Notes under the pieces: generated by a model
Database searches by the model: none
What the model was told of the DNA's origin: nothing
What the model saw: the letters and a program-made list of their open reading frames with translations, nothing else
DNA from: Agroathelia rolfsii
Lineage: Eukaryota; Basidiomycota; Agaricomycetes; Amylocorticiales; Amylocorticiaceae
DNA length: 64,000 bases
Reading direction: 5' to 3'
Assembly: GCA_018343915.1 (NCBI GenBank)
Contig: JABRWF010000004.1
Span: 1,860,001 to 1,924,000, forward strand
Position numbers and translations under genes: made by a program
Shown: positions 48,480 to 61,430 of the stretch, piece by piece
How positions within the stretch are numbered: position 1 is the stretch's first letter
Layout of the letters: every line of letters starts with the position of its first letter

Positions 48480-48812
48480 TCAGCATCTCAGAGACTCCCT
48501 CGTTGCGACTTCTTCCGCATCCGCATCCCTACTCATCCCGATTCATGGCGATGCAACAAAATCAGCAGCCAACACTGCAACCTCTGCTACGGTCGAGCAT
48601 ACACGAGAAATAAAATACAATCTAGTGTCATAAACACAGGTATACCCACTGTCAAAAAAATCACATTCCCTTCCACGGCCGGATAATCCATATCGATAAT
48701 GTGATTGCGATAGAACCACACTTCATATACCGCCGGCCAATCAGGAGCACCCAAGGATCTACTATGCCAAATGCCCAGAATGCCCGTTCAGGTCCATCTA
48801 GTTTATCTCATG

Positions 48813-51800
48813 TTATGACATAGCCTTAACGCCGTTCAGACGCACGACGAGCGGGAGTAGCGAGACATTTTCGCTCGATGCATAGAATTGCACGCAGCTC
48901 AGGTGGAGATTAAAGCTAACATGTGAGGGAAGCATAGGATTTAGTCTAGTCAGATAGAAGAACCTTCCCGTCCACTTACCGGAATTTAAAGTTAGTTTCA
49001 AACTTGTTCAAAAAGTCCCATCGCTTAGCCATTGCCATGTCTTCATCCGGGTAATCAGCCACCGCATATGCCTGATTGGCCGATTTCGTGAATGAAGACG
49101 TGTACATGGCAAATGTTGAGCATGTCGTTATCAATCCCGAGTACACCTATCCCATCAGGAAGAGAAATCAGTGTATTGGTCTAGACAGGTGAAAGAACGA
49201 TTCAAAATCAGAACAAATACATTACCTTGAGCAACTTGGAGCTCGTCAACATACACTCCTTCAAACACGTATCCAGAAAATCTACATGATCCCTCAACAG
49301 CTGGTCCACCGTCGTCACGCGCTCCAGCTTCGCCTCCAGGGCACGCCAATTGGGTTCGAGCACTTCAAACGTCGCAAAGGCTATGATCTGCTGCACGAAC
49401 GCCAACATGCGCGCGCGGAGCACAGATACGCGCAAGCGCCAGCGGTCGAATTCTGGGTGAAGCGGTACAGGTGCGCGCCAGGCAGGACCTTTTTGTTCAA
49501 GCCACATGGACGCGAGGGATTGTTCGACATGTTTGAGGTGCAGTAGGAATCGGAAAATAAGTTGATATCGTAGTATCGTCTTACGGGAGATAACAAGTGA
49601 TAGAGGAAATTTGACAGTGTAATCCAGTGCGAGGGCATCAATAGCTAAGAAACAAAACAAAAAAAAGTCAATTGATATATGAAACGAAACAATGGGTCTT
49701 GATTTACCCATAAGGGACTTGTCCTTGTCTTTTCTCTCCTTTGGCTCTTCCTGCATCTCCATCCCAACCCCGTCAACAGGATCCTCACCTCCAATCACAC
49801 CGCTCACACTGACGACCTTGAGCAGCCACTCATACAGTCCACTACCAGCCATTGTGACATTCACGGCCTCGCGGAACTGTGCGTCCTCACCAGAGAGGGC
49901 AAGCTCAAGCAAGCTTTGTAACTTAACAAGAGACACCGACTTGGACGACTTGCGGAGTTCATTAGGCGCGAGATCGAGAAGGTGCGTGAGGAATGAGGAT
50001 GAAGAGAGGAAGAAATAGCGCTTGAGTGACCGGAGACGCGGTAGGAGTTGTTCGTCCTTAAGGAGAAGCTGAAGAAGTGTGCGGTTTGCGTACGAGTAGG
50101 CATCTTCAATGAACTTGTATAATCTAACTCGGAGAAATATTAGCGTCAAATCCTATCTTCAGTGAATTCCTCGGTATCGTACCGTTCATCATCCATCGAG
50201 AATTCGGTGATAGAGTCAGTCTGAACCTGTCTGACTTCGATACCGCATTCCCTTATGACGTTGAGATACTTGCCCGCCAGAAGTATCTTGTGCTTCCAGG
50301 CCTCCAACAAAGGCGGTATACATGCCCCACCAGGCAATCGTCCAGTCACCGCTCGCGGAGATGGCACACCAGCCTGATGCCGTTTTGAATCCGACAGCGT
50401 CGACCCGTCCCGGAGCTTCCCATGCACACCCATTAGACTAGTTATACTATTTTTACGATGTCACAGAAGATCGAACGTACCGTATACCGTCTCTCCCAAT
50501 ACTCATCCGTATAATCCGTCTCTAACACACCTCGGTTGATAAACTTGCTTTCCTTGACACACATCTCCTCGTATGGATCTGATAACCTCCCTGTCGTTGT
50601 CCATGTCTCCAGCATGACAATATACGGCTTTCCCGCCGCGCGTAACAGTGTACCATACACGGCATTCGCAGTTGGATCACCACTCATATTCTGCATGCGT
50701 TCCCACAGGATGGTGAGCACCTCTCCACCCTTCACAGCGATCCCGCTCGAAGTGCCGTTTTCGGATGCCAACACGGCCTTCAATACGCCACTGCCTATTC
50801 CAAGGGCCTCGTTGCGCGCAGCTTCTTCTGGGTCAAAGGAGGACTCGGAGGATGCGTCGTCTTCGCCGGCTGGATCGTCGTCCGCACCACCGAGCTCAAG
50901 TACGAGTTGGTATATCAGCGAGAGGGTATGTACGGTGGGGTGAACGTAGAACCAGAGTTTTTGGAGTGTGAATTGGGGCGAGGTGTTGAATGCGTGTTCG
51001 AGTTGAGATAGAAGAGTTTGATAGTCCTGGGGGTTTCAAGTTTGTTAAGATGGGTAGCATCACAGTGAGTTGTTACCAGCCAGGTCACCTTGAGCATCTC
51101 GCGCATAGAGGCACATAACGCATGATTGACAAGTCCAAAGTCAAGATGACTACGTAGTTCGATGAAGGATGTGATCGCGGTGTAGTATGTCCCAAGAGGC
51201 AATATACGCTCAACTAGATCGTAGAGGGACGCGTCTGGGGACGAAGATGTACAGATTCAGTCGTGTGCATGCAGGAAATCATGGGATGGTGCGCATAAAC
51301 CTAGAGAAGGAGAGACCACAAATTGTATGCCTTGTAAGGGGTCATCATCCTCTGGCGAGTACTCGGGATGGAAAGTGATGTATGTGCTTTCGATGCCCTG
51401 GAACGCACTGATCAAAAGACATGCGTGAAGAATGGACGGTCGCCGCACACCATTAATACATTCAGCAGGTCTTCAAGGATCATAGCCTCCTGGATATCGA
51501 TGGGCATGCGTTCCAATGGCTCCTCTTTCCCCTTGCCCTTGACGGACTTGGGCAGGCCATTTGTTGAGCTAACGCGTGAGTTGAGTGGCGCGCGCACGAA
51601 CGAGGTCTCGGCGGTATAAGTCGGTTCCGTTGGGCCTATATATGCCGTTCATACAGAGTGTTTAGAAATTTACACGATAGGGCGTACTGGTGACATTGAT
51701 GCGTGTAGGGGGCACAACGGGCTCGTCATGCTGCTTGCTGCTTCGACGTGCACTGGCTGATGCGATGGTACCAGTAACCTGCCAGATCATACCTATTATA

Positions 51801-51917
51801 AGTGGAATGTTCATCAGAGAGGCAGCGTAGGAGTACTTTGTTGAGTTCGCGTGCAGACAATCCTAGTCTTGATTTTTTGCTCGTACGAGCATTGGGCGTA
51901 TAGGCGTCCATGATCAA
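48813..51917 (-). CDS. GCP2: Gamma-tubulin complex component 2 (GCP2/Spc97)
   Basis: A core subunit of the gamma-tubulin small complex that nucleates microtubules at spindle pole bodies and other organising centres. The start at 51917 gives MDAYTPNARTSKKSRLGLSA; a 58-base intron then joins LNK to VTGTIASASARRSS. Family-typical segments follow: LYDLVERILPLGTYYTAITS with FIELRSHLDFGLVNHAL in the N-terminal GRIP region, YVHPTVHTLSLIYQLVLEL, and IPPLLEAWKHKILLAGKYLN with VIRECGIEV. The C-terminal gamma-tubulin-binding GRIP2 region shows LDYTVKFPLSLVISRKTI, LRYQLIFRFLLHLKHVEQ and WRLRVSVLRARMLAFVQQ. The last join (near 48965) adds RFNLHLSCVQFYASSENVSL, with stop TAA at 48813-48815. The length is close to 900 residues, normal for the family. 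It is divergent from uS4m across only 166 bp. Confidence 0.92.
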
Positions 51918-52083
51918 TAAGTAGTATTATGAACAAGACTGTGACGATTTGAAGTGTTCAATTGGACCTTGACAAGACAAGCAACGGAAGCAAAATAAGG
52001 AGTAGCTTTACTTGCTCCTTGACTTCGCCGCTCAAGCTCTCTCTCCAGTCCCTCGTCTCCGTCCTCGTCGTCACTACTCCGCC
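51918..52083. promoter_or_regulatory. Compact divergent promoter between GCP2 and uS4m genes
   Basis: Only 166 bases separate the two start codons. The plus strand has CT-rich blocks (CTCTCTCTCC near 52040) leading into the ribosomal protein start. No TATA box or known factor site is evident. Both 5' UTRs must be short, or the transcripts overlap. Confidence 0.55.
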
Positions 52084-53229
52084 ATGCGCAATGTCAGCAC
52101 TCTGCGTAGGGCCATGCCCCGCATGGTGTGTATCTATGCTAATACTATCCCACCCTCTGCTCAAAAGCCAGTATTGTAGGAATGGTCTCCCAAGAACTTG
52201 TACATGCTCTGGAGACGCTCTCTAGGACCCGACAAATTCTCCACCAACTTCCAACGTACGCGTGAGACAATGTTCCAACAACGGTGGAAGTCTAAGGCAC
52301 TCGTGCGCGCCTATCACGGCGACTACATCAACGAAAAAATCTTCAAGCGTTGGTACCTCCCTACCATGTTGCCTGACGTGCGTCCGCGCCGTCCAGCAGG
52401 CGACGACGCGGAGTTGCTGGCACGCTTTGCCCAGCGCGAGGTTGCGCGTCAGGCGGAGGAGAGCAAAAAGGGCATGGCGCCCGTCGGTAGTTTGATGTTT
52501 GCAGAGGTCGAGAGGCGCATAGACGTTTTCCTCTTCAGATGCTGTTTTGCGCATAGTGTGTATGAGGCGCGCCGGCTCGTCATTCACGGCAGTGTCATGC
52601 TGAATGGACAAAAGGTTCGTGTGCTGCATATACCGTATTGCTGTATATCCTTAATTCATATATGACAGCACCGTAATGCCAACACTCGGTTAGCACCAGG
52701 CGACATGGTCTCTGTCGACCCCAAAGCCATCCGCTTCATCCAATCTCCAGAGGAAAACATACCAGCAGAAGAAGACGCAGAGACCTCTGACGTTGAAGCC
52801 GCCTCTGATACCGAAGTAGAAGCGTCCTCATCGACTCAACTTGCCGTCTCCAAAGTGCCCGCCATCTCACCCCATATCCCCGTCCCGAAGGACGTCGAAA
52901 ACCTAACGCCCTTCCGTCTCCCCGACTTTGCGGCGCCTTTCATCTTCATTCCGGCCTACATCGAAGTCTCCTTCCCGACCTGCTCCGCCGTTTACGTGCG
53001 TCACCCTACAGCACGTCCGGGCTACTCTGAAATACCTACGCCATACGATGCCGACGGTGAAGTCGTCCGTCTATCGTGGGAGTGGTATGCCAAACGCCGC
53101 ACACGTATTAGGAGTGCACGCCAAAAGGCGCGTGAGCCCGAGAACAGGATGGCACCCTGGGAGAACAAGATTCCCGATGAGACGGACGTGAAGAGGTACA
53201 ACCAGAGATATGGCCTTCCAGCGCCGTAG
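52084..53229 (+). CDS. NAM9: Mitochondrial small-subunit ribosomal protein uS4m (345 aa)
   Basis: Nuclear-encoded mitochondrial homologue of bacterial S4, an early 16S-type rRNA binder. Three exons join in frame: 52084-52125, 52180-52614 and 52669-53229, giving 345 residues. The start MRNVSTLRRAMPRM is basic, then EWSPKNLYMLWRRSLGPDKF, a yeast Nam9-like opening in which the S4 N-terminus is close to the mature end. The S4 RNA-binding domain reads RRIDVFLFRCCFAHSVYEAR, RLVIHGSVMLNGQK, and after the second intron HRNANTRLAPGDMVSVDP. A long acidic, Ser-rich insertion (52750-52850) precedes a fungal C-terminal extension with PFIFIPAYIEVSFPTCSAVY and ending in YNQRYGLPAP. Longer than bacterial S4, as usual for fungal mitochondrial versions. 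Confidence 0.92.
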
Positions 53230-53576
53230 TTATGATTATGATCATGGGCGCTTTCACTCGCTTTTTTGCATTGCAGTATAATCTTTAAACCCTTCAAATA
53301 ATATTTTCCGTCGCATACCTCTTAGACATGTAGGTCAAGTGCAATGATCATTTCCTTGCTCAAGCAAATTTCACAGTACAATGATGAGCAGCTACTTAAT
53401 ATAGAGATATATCAGGCCACTGTTGGTATATGGAAGTACCTTGACTCTTTGTGCTTGACAGTCACGTCACTCGGTCAGTACAAGTGAAATTAATGACGAG
53501 TATCTAGAATTTTAGATTTCGCTTGTTACAATGTTAAGTTGTCACTCATATCAATAGCCCTTGGCGCACATAAGTC

Positions 53577-55832
53577 TCAAACGGCAAACGAAGTACCGTT
53601 GATTTCGTTCCTAAAGTGCTTGAAATAGCTTCGGCCGTTCAAAGCACCTAGACACGCGTTCGTTTCAACTGAAGGAAAGAATTCATGAGTGAAATGTATT
53701 CATCAATATGGATCTGACTCACGGGACGAGACTAAAAAGCTGAAGAAACACCACATATATGTCTTGGGCCAAATAAAAATCTGACATCTTGAGTGTAAGT
53801 TACGTAGATCGAATCATTTGTAGTATTAATTCTCACCGACATAAACAGAAAAGTAAAATTGATGCTTGTTTTCCATGAGTGAATGCCGTATTTGCATTAT
53901 ATAAACATAACATACCAGGATATAAATCCAGTATTAATAGCATAGGCTATAAGGACGTTGATTGTTGATTTCGTTCTGATTATATCAAAAAAATGCCTTA
54001 ATCTTTTTGTAGATCCAGCAATTCGGGTGACGCACACATTATATTGTGTTATGCCTTTCCTAAGATTCCAAGTCAAGGCCACAGCAGTAATCAGCTCCAT
54101 TGACGCCGCGAGACATGAGGCTGCTTGAACCGTTTTCTAGGAAATATTCATAAGACGATTTAAGTATGTTCAGTGATCGAAATAATTTTCTTGCCATTAT
54201 GAAGGAAGACCGAGATGTAAATTCCTGCAAACCCTTGAATTGCGCGTCCGCAAGCCTGAAATAAGGCTGAATGTCAGCAATCCTCTTTATGGGGGGGAGG
54301 GTGTTCAAAAAAAAACCCTTCTCCAATAAATTATTTCGTACCCTTTCACACATAGGGCTACGAAGAGGAATTATTCACTAGTATCGATATATATATGTGA
54401 ACAATTTATTGTACTCACCCACAACAATTACTAGAAGAGGCGTTCAATCCTTAATGGTCAGCAATGCCGAAATAAAAAGGAAATCATGATGGTACTGCAC
54501 CAAATTCCCCCACAATCAATACACTCTACACAGCCTGAACATTAGCAAATACATTCGAGTAAATATACGAAGTGTGGGCCTTAGTTACGCACAAGAAAAA
54601 TACAGAGTAAGTGATTCAAGCTCCCTTTGTTCACTGCGAAAAATATATTTTTGGGAGGTCATATTGCAATGGATAAAATATAACGGACATATCCACAACC
54701 GCCATATATAAAATCTATGCTTATGTGAGCCATCTATTATAATGTCTTGACTATGCTTTAACTCACCCATACACCTGAAATGTAACAAGTCCCTTAGCGT
54801 AAAGGAAACATCAATACAATCGTGTAAAAGGGTGTGATAACAGGATCCATACTATCACGAGCGCATCAACCTGTTTAGTGCCAGTGGAATCACATGTAAA
54901 TCAACCCCTGGTCCAGCACGAATGTTACGCCTCTGACAACAACTCACCGACAGGGACCTTTTGAGTTGAATTAAACAACAGATTTGCGCAAACCCGAGCG
55001 GTCAATCATACAACAAGAAAAATCTGAAATAAAACAACTTGAAGGGGCTTACCAAACAGCTTCTTCGTAGAGAGTGGGATTACTGGACGCGAAAATACAA
55101 TAATGATATACGATGTGATAGTTGAATATAACATGCATTGTATTGAGGATCCTATCGAGGATATATCCACCATGCCAATGACAATGTTAAGTTAACGCAA
55201 AAGATTCAACCTAATAGAGGAGACTTACCACAAGGTACCAACCTAATGACAAAAGAGATCAGAACATGATAATTAGACATCCCCTTGTTGGTGTATTTCT
55301 TGTAGCTTGTATCATTCATATGCACTTGCCAATATTGTTATCCATTTCGCGTCAGTTTTCGCCCAAGTCCGAAAATATGAAAAACATTGTGCACAGGTAA
55401 CACCGTACAGGCTGGTTGGACAATATTAGTAAACATTTACTACATCAGTTATGTATGGGGCATTGAACAGACATGGATGCAAATCCAGCAGATAGGAATA
55501 AGATGCCAAATGTGAGGGCTACAGATTCCGGATTGATATTTGGCGGTACAGCAGATGACATTACAAATTGCGATAATGGTAGCAGTTAAGCAGCAGGCGT
55601 TCAAAAATATTCGCCTGGGGCTGTCAGCGTCCATATATATAGCAAATAACATTGACCCGGGTTATGATGGGTATTGATGCATGCTTGATGTGTTCTAGTA
55701 GCTATAAATGTGTCATCATCACCATCTTGATGTTGTTAGTTCGGTGAAGCTTAAATACCATCAGCCTGAATGCAGCTGGACGGATGTTCGTGATCAAATG
55801 AAGACACTAACTTGATGTGGAGTTGATGCCAT
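53577..55832 (-). CDS. DUF6534-type multi-pass membrane protein built from tiny exons
   Basis: No long frame exists here, but chained small exons recreate a DUF6534 protein, an Agaricomycete family of about seven membrane helices with unknown function. Resolved 3' exons: 54036-54123 (SCLAASMELITAVALTWNLR), 53916-53975 (TKSTINVLIAYAINTGFIS), 53837-53864 (INFTFLFMS, 28 bases), 53723-53780 (IFIWPKTYMWCFFSFLVSS) and 53577-53668 (LETNACLGALNGRSYFKHFR). The family hallmarks INTG and xNxxLxxLNxR are present. Upstream, an exon at about 55053-55138 reads YHIVYHYCIFASSNPTLYEE, a recognisable family stretch, and HRFYIWRLWI near 54700 fits the family F-Y-x-x-R segment. One intron (before SCLAAS) seems to need a GC donor. 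The first exon (ATG near 55832, MASTPHQ) and several 5' joins are guesses. It could be a decaying copy. Confidence 0.6.
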
Positions 55833-56303
55833 GTTCAGTGAGAAGCGGTCACAATTTAGTCACTCGACGCGCTTTTCACTAAGCATCATATACCATACCT
55901 TGGCAGTACTCCGAATCAGAGTGTCTTTGTTATTTTGTCGAGCGAGCCAGCCAGCCAAAATCAATAGAAAAAGCGAGATATTATTCTGCTTGTCATTGTA
56001 CTTGGTCACGGTACGCCGACAAACAGATGCAGTACAAACTACAAACTATGTCACGCTACACGTGACTGTGACTACGTCACACATACTCCATAGCTACGGA
56101 TTGCTATTCCAACAGTCTTCGGCAATGGAAACGCCTGGTTGAATTGGATCTCTCAATTGATTTATTTACAGTCATTTATGTACATAGATGCCTTCAAAAC
56201 TCAGCTGAAACCCAGGATATGGTTCCAATGATTCATTCATGCATCGTGAGATAATTTCCGGCTCGATTCATATCTATCTACCAGTATTCCACTACCCCTG
56301 CTT
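55833..56303. other. Intergenic region between DUF6534 and AROM genes
   Basis: About 470 bases upstream of the DUF6534 gene and downstream of AROM. Frames are short and without domain. ACACGTGACTGTGACTACGTCAC at 56058-56080 contains CACGTG-like and TGACGTCA-like half sites that could be regulatory, but I cannot assign them. Confidence 0.4.
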
Positions 56304-59300
56304 TCACGCCGCACCATATTCCTCAAAAACCTTCTTTGCAACCACATCTCTAGGCGCCCGTCTGCCCGTCCAGAGCTCAAATTGCCTATACCCTTGTTCC
56401 AACAGCACCTCTACACCCGTGACCGTCTGCCACCCTTGTGCTGCATCCTTAACAAGCTTCAACAGGGGGGTCTCGGCAGGCTTATACGCCATATCAACCA
56501 CAACACCACCCCGCGATGCTCCAGAAAATAGCCCAGTCGTGAGCGCGATCTCTGTCTGTCCCGACGCGGGAATAGTAGATACAATCACATTCGGAGCCAC
56601 ACCTCCGGGCCATGACTCAAGTTCACGAACGACTCGAACAGCATTCCCGATGTTAACAGCTCTCGAAAACTCGTCCGCAAGCGCCTGGGCTTTGCTTTCA
56701 GTCCGGTTGTAGAGGTATAGGTGATTGATACCCAGTTTGTGTAGCGCATAGAGTGCCGCGCGTGCAGTGCCCCCCGCGCCAACAACAAGTCCTGCTTTTG
56801 GGATAGTGAGTGGCTCAGGGCTCAATTCAGATGGTGTGGGAAGAGACGCAGTGGTATTGGCGGTTAACAACTCCAACTTTGTTCGCACAGTCTCGCTGAT
56901 ACCGATCCAATCTGTGTTGTCGCCATGCAATGTGCGCGATGAGCCATCTTCAGATACAACGGGGATAATTGTGTTAACAGCGCCGATTGCCTTGGCCGCA
57001 GGCGAGAGCGTGTCTAGAAGCGAGATCACATCAAGCTTGAACGGAATCGTCACTGACGCGCCACCAAATTCAGGATTCTCCAGCACGGCTTTGATCTCGG
57101 CATTATCGATCATCGTGTCCGTCTCGAGGATCTGGTAGTGATGCGGCAGTCCAAGCGTCTCGAACGCCGTGTTGTGCAGCGTGGGCGACATCGAGTGAGC
57201 GATTGGGTTGCCAAATATATAGAATTGCTTAGACGGCAGCAAGCCCAGGAGGTGGAGCGCCTTTTGGATCTCCACGAAGGACACTTGGCCTGGAGCTGCT
57301 TTGGAAGGCAGTAGCTGGTGCGTGACGGGGCTAAAGGTCTGGTTGAGAATCCTTGAAATTTGGCCCTCCTGTCCCATGTTGATGGCAATCAAGGGCTTTT
57401 CATTTTCGTGGGAGGTGACACTCTCGCTGAAGCTGTACAACTCAAAGTTATCCTGTATCTTGTTGGCTTTCCCGACGATCTTGACAATATCGCCCAGCTT
57501 GGCTGCTAGCCCATACTTATCCTTAACCACCGGACCGGACCACCTCAGGTCACCACTCCAATCGTGGTAGGACGCAATAATCTTGGATGAGCCCTTGCGT
57601 TTCGTGAGCGCATTAATGGCTTTCTCGGGCCAGGTGATCTCCACATCGATGTACTCGGCACCTTGACGAAGACCAAGATCAAAAAGTTTGAACGCCTCCT
57701 TCTCAGCCGTATCCGGGAACGAACCGCCCTGCGAAGCACTCCGAACGGTATAAACTACGGGAAGAGTGCTCGCACGGCGGAGTGCCGCAAGTTGGGTGGC
57801 GACATAAGCTAGAGGCGGGATGTATGCGCCTCGGACATCTATATCCGCCGGAGCGCGCAGGAGATCAACTCTCAGTTCGATAGCATCCACACCGACCGAA
57901 AGAGTGTTGATATACGGCAAGGCAGGTGTCAGGTCAGGATAGGTCAGCGAAAGGAAGTACGACCTCTTGCCCTTGACCAGGTTGGGTGACAGATTCGGCT
58001 GCTGGCCCGTGATGTGATGGAAGAAACGGCGGATCTCTTCTCTCGTACCCTGCTTGACGCTCAGAGAGACATCTGCGGCAGCTTGCGACAGGCCAGTGTA
58101 GTTCACAAACTCGTAATTGGAACATTCGGAGTACCACGGCTGGCGGCGCGTATAAACGTCGGTGATGGACTCCCCATAGGCAGGACGGGCAGTCTCCGAG
58201 CCCAGATAGGCGACAATCTCATCGATCTCACGGACGACGTAGACCACACGACCTTGCGACGCTGCATACTTTTTCAGGGTCTCCCGTGCAGCGGGCGTCT
58301 CGACAATGCCTCCACCTAGGGAGATGACATGACCTGTTCCAAACTTGGATACAATTTCATTCAGAATTTCCGTCTCTGCCTCGCGGAAAGCTAACCAGCC
58401 CTTGTCATGCACGAACTGCTTGACGCCGATCTTGTGCACTTGAACGAAATATTCATCCGCGTCGACGAAAGGCCATCCCAGGATTTCGGAAGCGGATCTG
58501 CCAACGAAGGTCTTGCCAGAGCCACGCATCCCAACGATGAGAACGCTTGCGGAAGAGTCGGAAGAGATTATGCCACTGGCAGATGCATCATCATGTGTGA
58601 GTTCAATGCCTTCCACTTTGAGTCCAATCTGAATAGAAAGGCTAAGGTTAGGTCGAAAAGGACATACTTATCAATGCTCAGGCATAACACACCTTATTCT
58701 CGAGATCATCCCACCAGTTCGGCCAAGTTTTTTCAACACACCTCTTTTCCTCAATGATGGTATTCTTGACGACGGTGCCGAGCACGCTAAATGCCATAGC
58801 CACACGATGGTCGTCGTAACAGTGCACACTTGCACCTTCTTTCAACTCGGAAACAGGTTTACCGTAGACCTCCAAGCCATCGTCGAGCTCCTTGGTCTGC
58901 ACCCCGAACTTGGCTAAACAACTAGCGTTAGGGCGCCGTATATAAATAGAGAAAAGTCGGAAAGACTAACCAAGCTGATCAATCATAGCCTTAATTCGGT
59001 TGCATTCCTTGACCCGCTGGTTGGAAATGCCTAGGATCCTGGTTACATTCGCTCCGTCCGTATCTTTGAGCTCTCTGCCTGGCAGGGGTGCACCTGTGGC
59101 CACGGCGGCAAGCACGCTCGCGGTTAAGAACGCATCGGTCATCGGCTCCATGTCGATGTATCCGATGGCCTTGAGCTGCCCAACAGGTGGTCCGCGAACG
59201 GTAGTTTCCGTCTCGGTTTGTATCACTTCGCAGCCCATGGGTCCCAGGACTTCCTTAGCAAAACGTGCATCGCCCTGGAGAGAGGCGGTACCGATGTTAG

Positions 59301-61430
59301 CGATCGTACACTCTGTACCCGTGATCGCTGCGATTGCAAGTGGATACGTTGCGCTCGAGGCATCACTTTCAATGTTGTATTCCCCCGGGTTGCGGTATAT
59401 CGCCCTGGGAATTTCGTAGATATCCGAAGGTTTCCCGTCAGCGTCACTGCGTCGGATAACATCCACACCAAAGGTGCGCATCATGGCAATGGTCATATCG
59501 ATATAAGGCTGGGAGATCACAGCGTCGCCTGTGAGCTCGAGGACGACGCTTTCCTGTGCATAAGGTGCACAGAGCAAGATGCTGGACACGTATTGACTGG
59601 ATACAGTGGCCGCGAGCTTGATGTGACCTCCTTTGAAGCCATTTGGTTTGATGGATAGAGGCAAGCACCCCTGTGATTCTCGGTATGCGATACCAGATCC
59701 ATTAGCACGGAGTGCATCAACCAGGGGACCGATAGGGCGCTGCTTCATGCGCGCGTTTCCTGTGATTATCGTGGACAGCTCCGGTGCGGCAGAAGAGGGC
59801 TGGGCAAGTGCGCAGACTGTCGTCAAGAATCGCGCAGCGGTACCTGCATTTCCCAAATATATCTCTTTCTCATTTGACGGCACTTCCAATTGACCACCTC
59901 CCCCTTGGACGACTAGCGTCTCTCCACCATCTTCCCAAGAGAATTTTGCGCCCTAGGTACATGATCAATGTTGATATATGACATATTTTTAACTATTAGA
60001 CTTACGTGGAGTTCAAGTAAAGCCGTCATCATGACTTGTGTATCATCAGAGTGCAAGAGGTTCTTGAGTCTACATGTACCTGATCCGAGCGCTGCAAGCA
60101 CCAGTGCGCGGTTCGAGATGCTCTTGGATCCCGGAGTGCTCATCCTGATCGGATGTTTTCTAGGCCTTCCCGATACGACCGTTGCCGCTTCGCTCAACAC
60201 TTTAGAGATTAGTGGATCAGGGATAACAGTAGCTTTCTGCTCGTAAGTCGCGCCTATGCGGCTCAGAATGACGATCTTCTTGCCCTTGCCACTGTTCTTC
60301 TTGTCGATAGCCATGATGTCTAAAAGACGCTCTACGGACAGGAGCTTGGCGGCCGGAAGATTGGCGATACGCGGGTCCGACAGCGAAATGGGGAGATTGT
60401 ATGCCTTGAGAGTGCGTGAGAGACGGCCAACAGCAACTTGTCCCAGTACACCCATGCTACGTGCAATCTCTGCTTCGAGTATCATGCCTACGCTCACGCA
60501 CTCGCCATGCAGAATTGTCGGCGTGAGGACGGCCTCAATGGCGTGTCCAATAGTATGTCCGAAGTTGACGAGATTACGTAGTCCCGTTTCACGCTCGTCG
60601 ATGGTAACGATATGGGCTTTGACGCCGATGGAGCCTTTGATGACCGACAATAACAGACTTTGCGCTTCGGAACGTGTGCTTTCTGTGCGGCCAGCAAAAT
60701 TTGCAGAGGGAGTCTGGATAGCCGCAAAGATTTCTGCTGAGCGAGACTCGAGGTCTACGAATTCAGATTCGTTCCAGATGGCAGCAGTCTTGACTACTTC
60801 AGCCATGCCGTTGGAAAACTCGCGAGCTGGAAGAGTTTCAAGGAAAGCGGCGTCGATGAAGATGTACTCGGGCTGCCAGAAAGCACCGATCAGGTTCTTT
60901 CCGTGAGGTGTATCTATTGCAGTTTTTCCTCCGACAGAGGAGTCCACCATAGCTAAAAGTGTGGTAGGGATTTGCACAAAGCGTACGCCGCGCATACTAC
61001 ATCGAATTAGCATATCTAGAAAAATTATAGATATTGCGTGTACTTACAAAGTTGCTGCAACAAATCCCACTAGGTCGCCGATCACTCCTCCTCCAAGGGC
61101 AAGTACAACAGTGTCCCGTGTGCATTTCTGCAATAAAAGGAAGTCTTCGATGTCGGCCTTGCCCTCACGGCTTTTTGTGGATTCGCCAGGAGGAACGATA
61201 TAGCTGAGGAAGCGAGAATCTTTAGATCCAAGGAAATTTTCGAATTCCGATTTGAATCCATCCAGGTAGAATTTAGCGACATGGAAGTCAGTGATCAGCA
61301 CATAGCTCGATGCAGGCAGCGTTGTGATGACAGTGCGGACGATGTAAGGGATGAGATGAAAACCGCAATGAATGGACTCTTTTCCAAGGATGGAGACCTT
61401 GTAAACATCGTGATCAATGTGATCTGTCAT
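56304..61430 (-). CDS. aro1: Pentafunctional AROM polypeptide (shikimate pathway steps 2-6)
   Basis: One cytosolic protein of about 1,600 residues that turns DAHP into EPSP, feeding aromatic amino acids. Start 61430 ([18 protein letters not shown]). Domains in order: 3-dehydroquinate synthase (61430 to about 60170; [35 protein letters not shown]); EPSP synthase (60170-58640; [45 protein letters not shown]); shikimate kinase (P-loop GMRGSGKT near 58525, [10 protein letters not shown]); type I dehydroquinase (KIIASYHDW near 57565, DIVKIVGKA with the Schiff-base Lys near 57485); shikimate dehydrogenase ([17 protein letters not shown] near 57190, [24 protein letters not shown] near 56780). All five active sites look intact. 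Four introns fall near 61000, 59960, 58945 and 58660. The stop follows FEEYGAA at 56304. The start of a TFIIIC-like gene lies 387 bp upstream, divergent. Confidence 0.96.
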
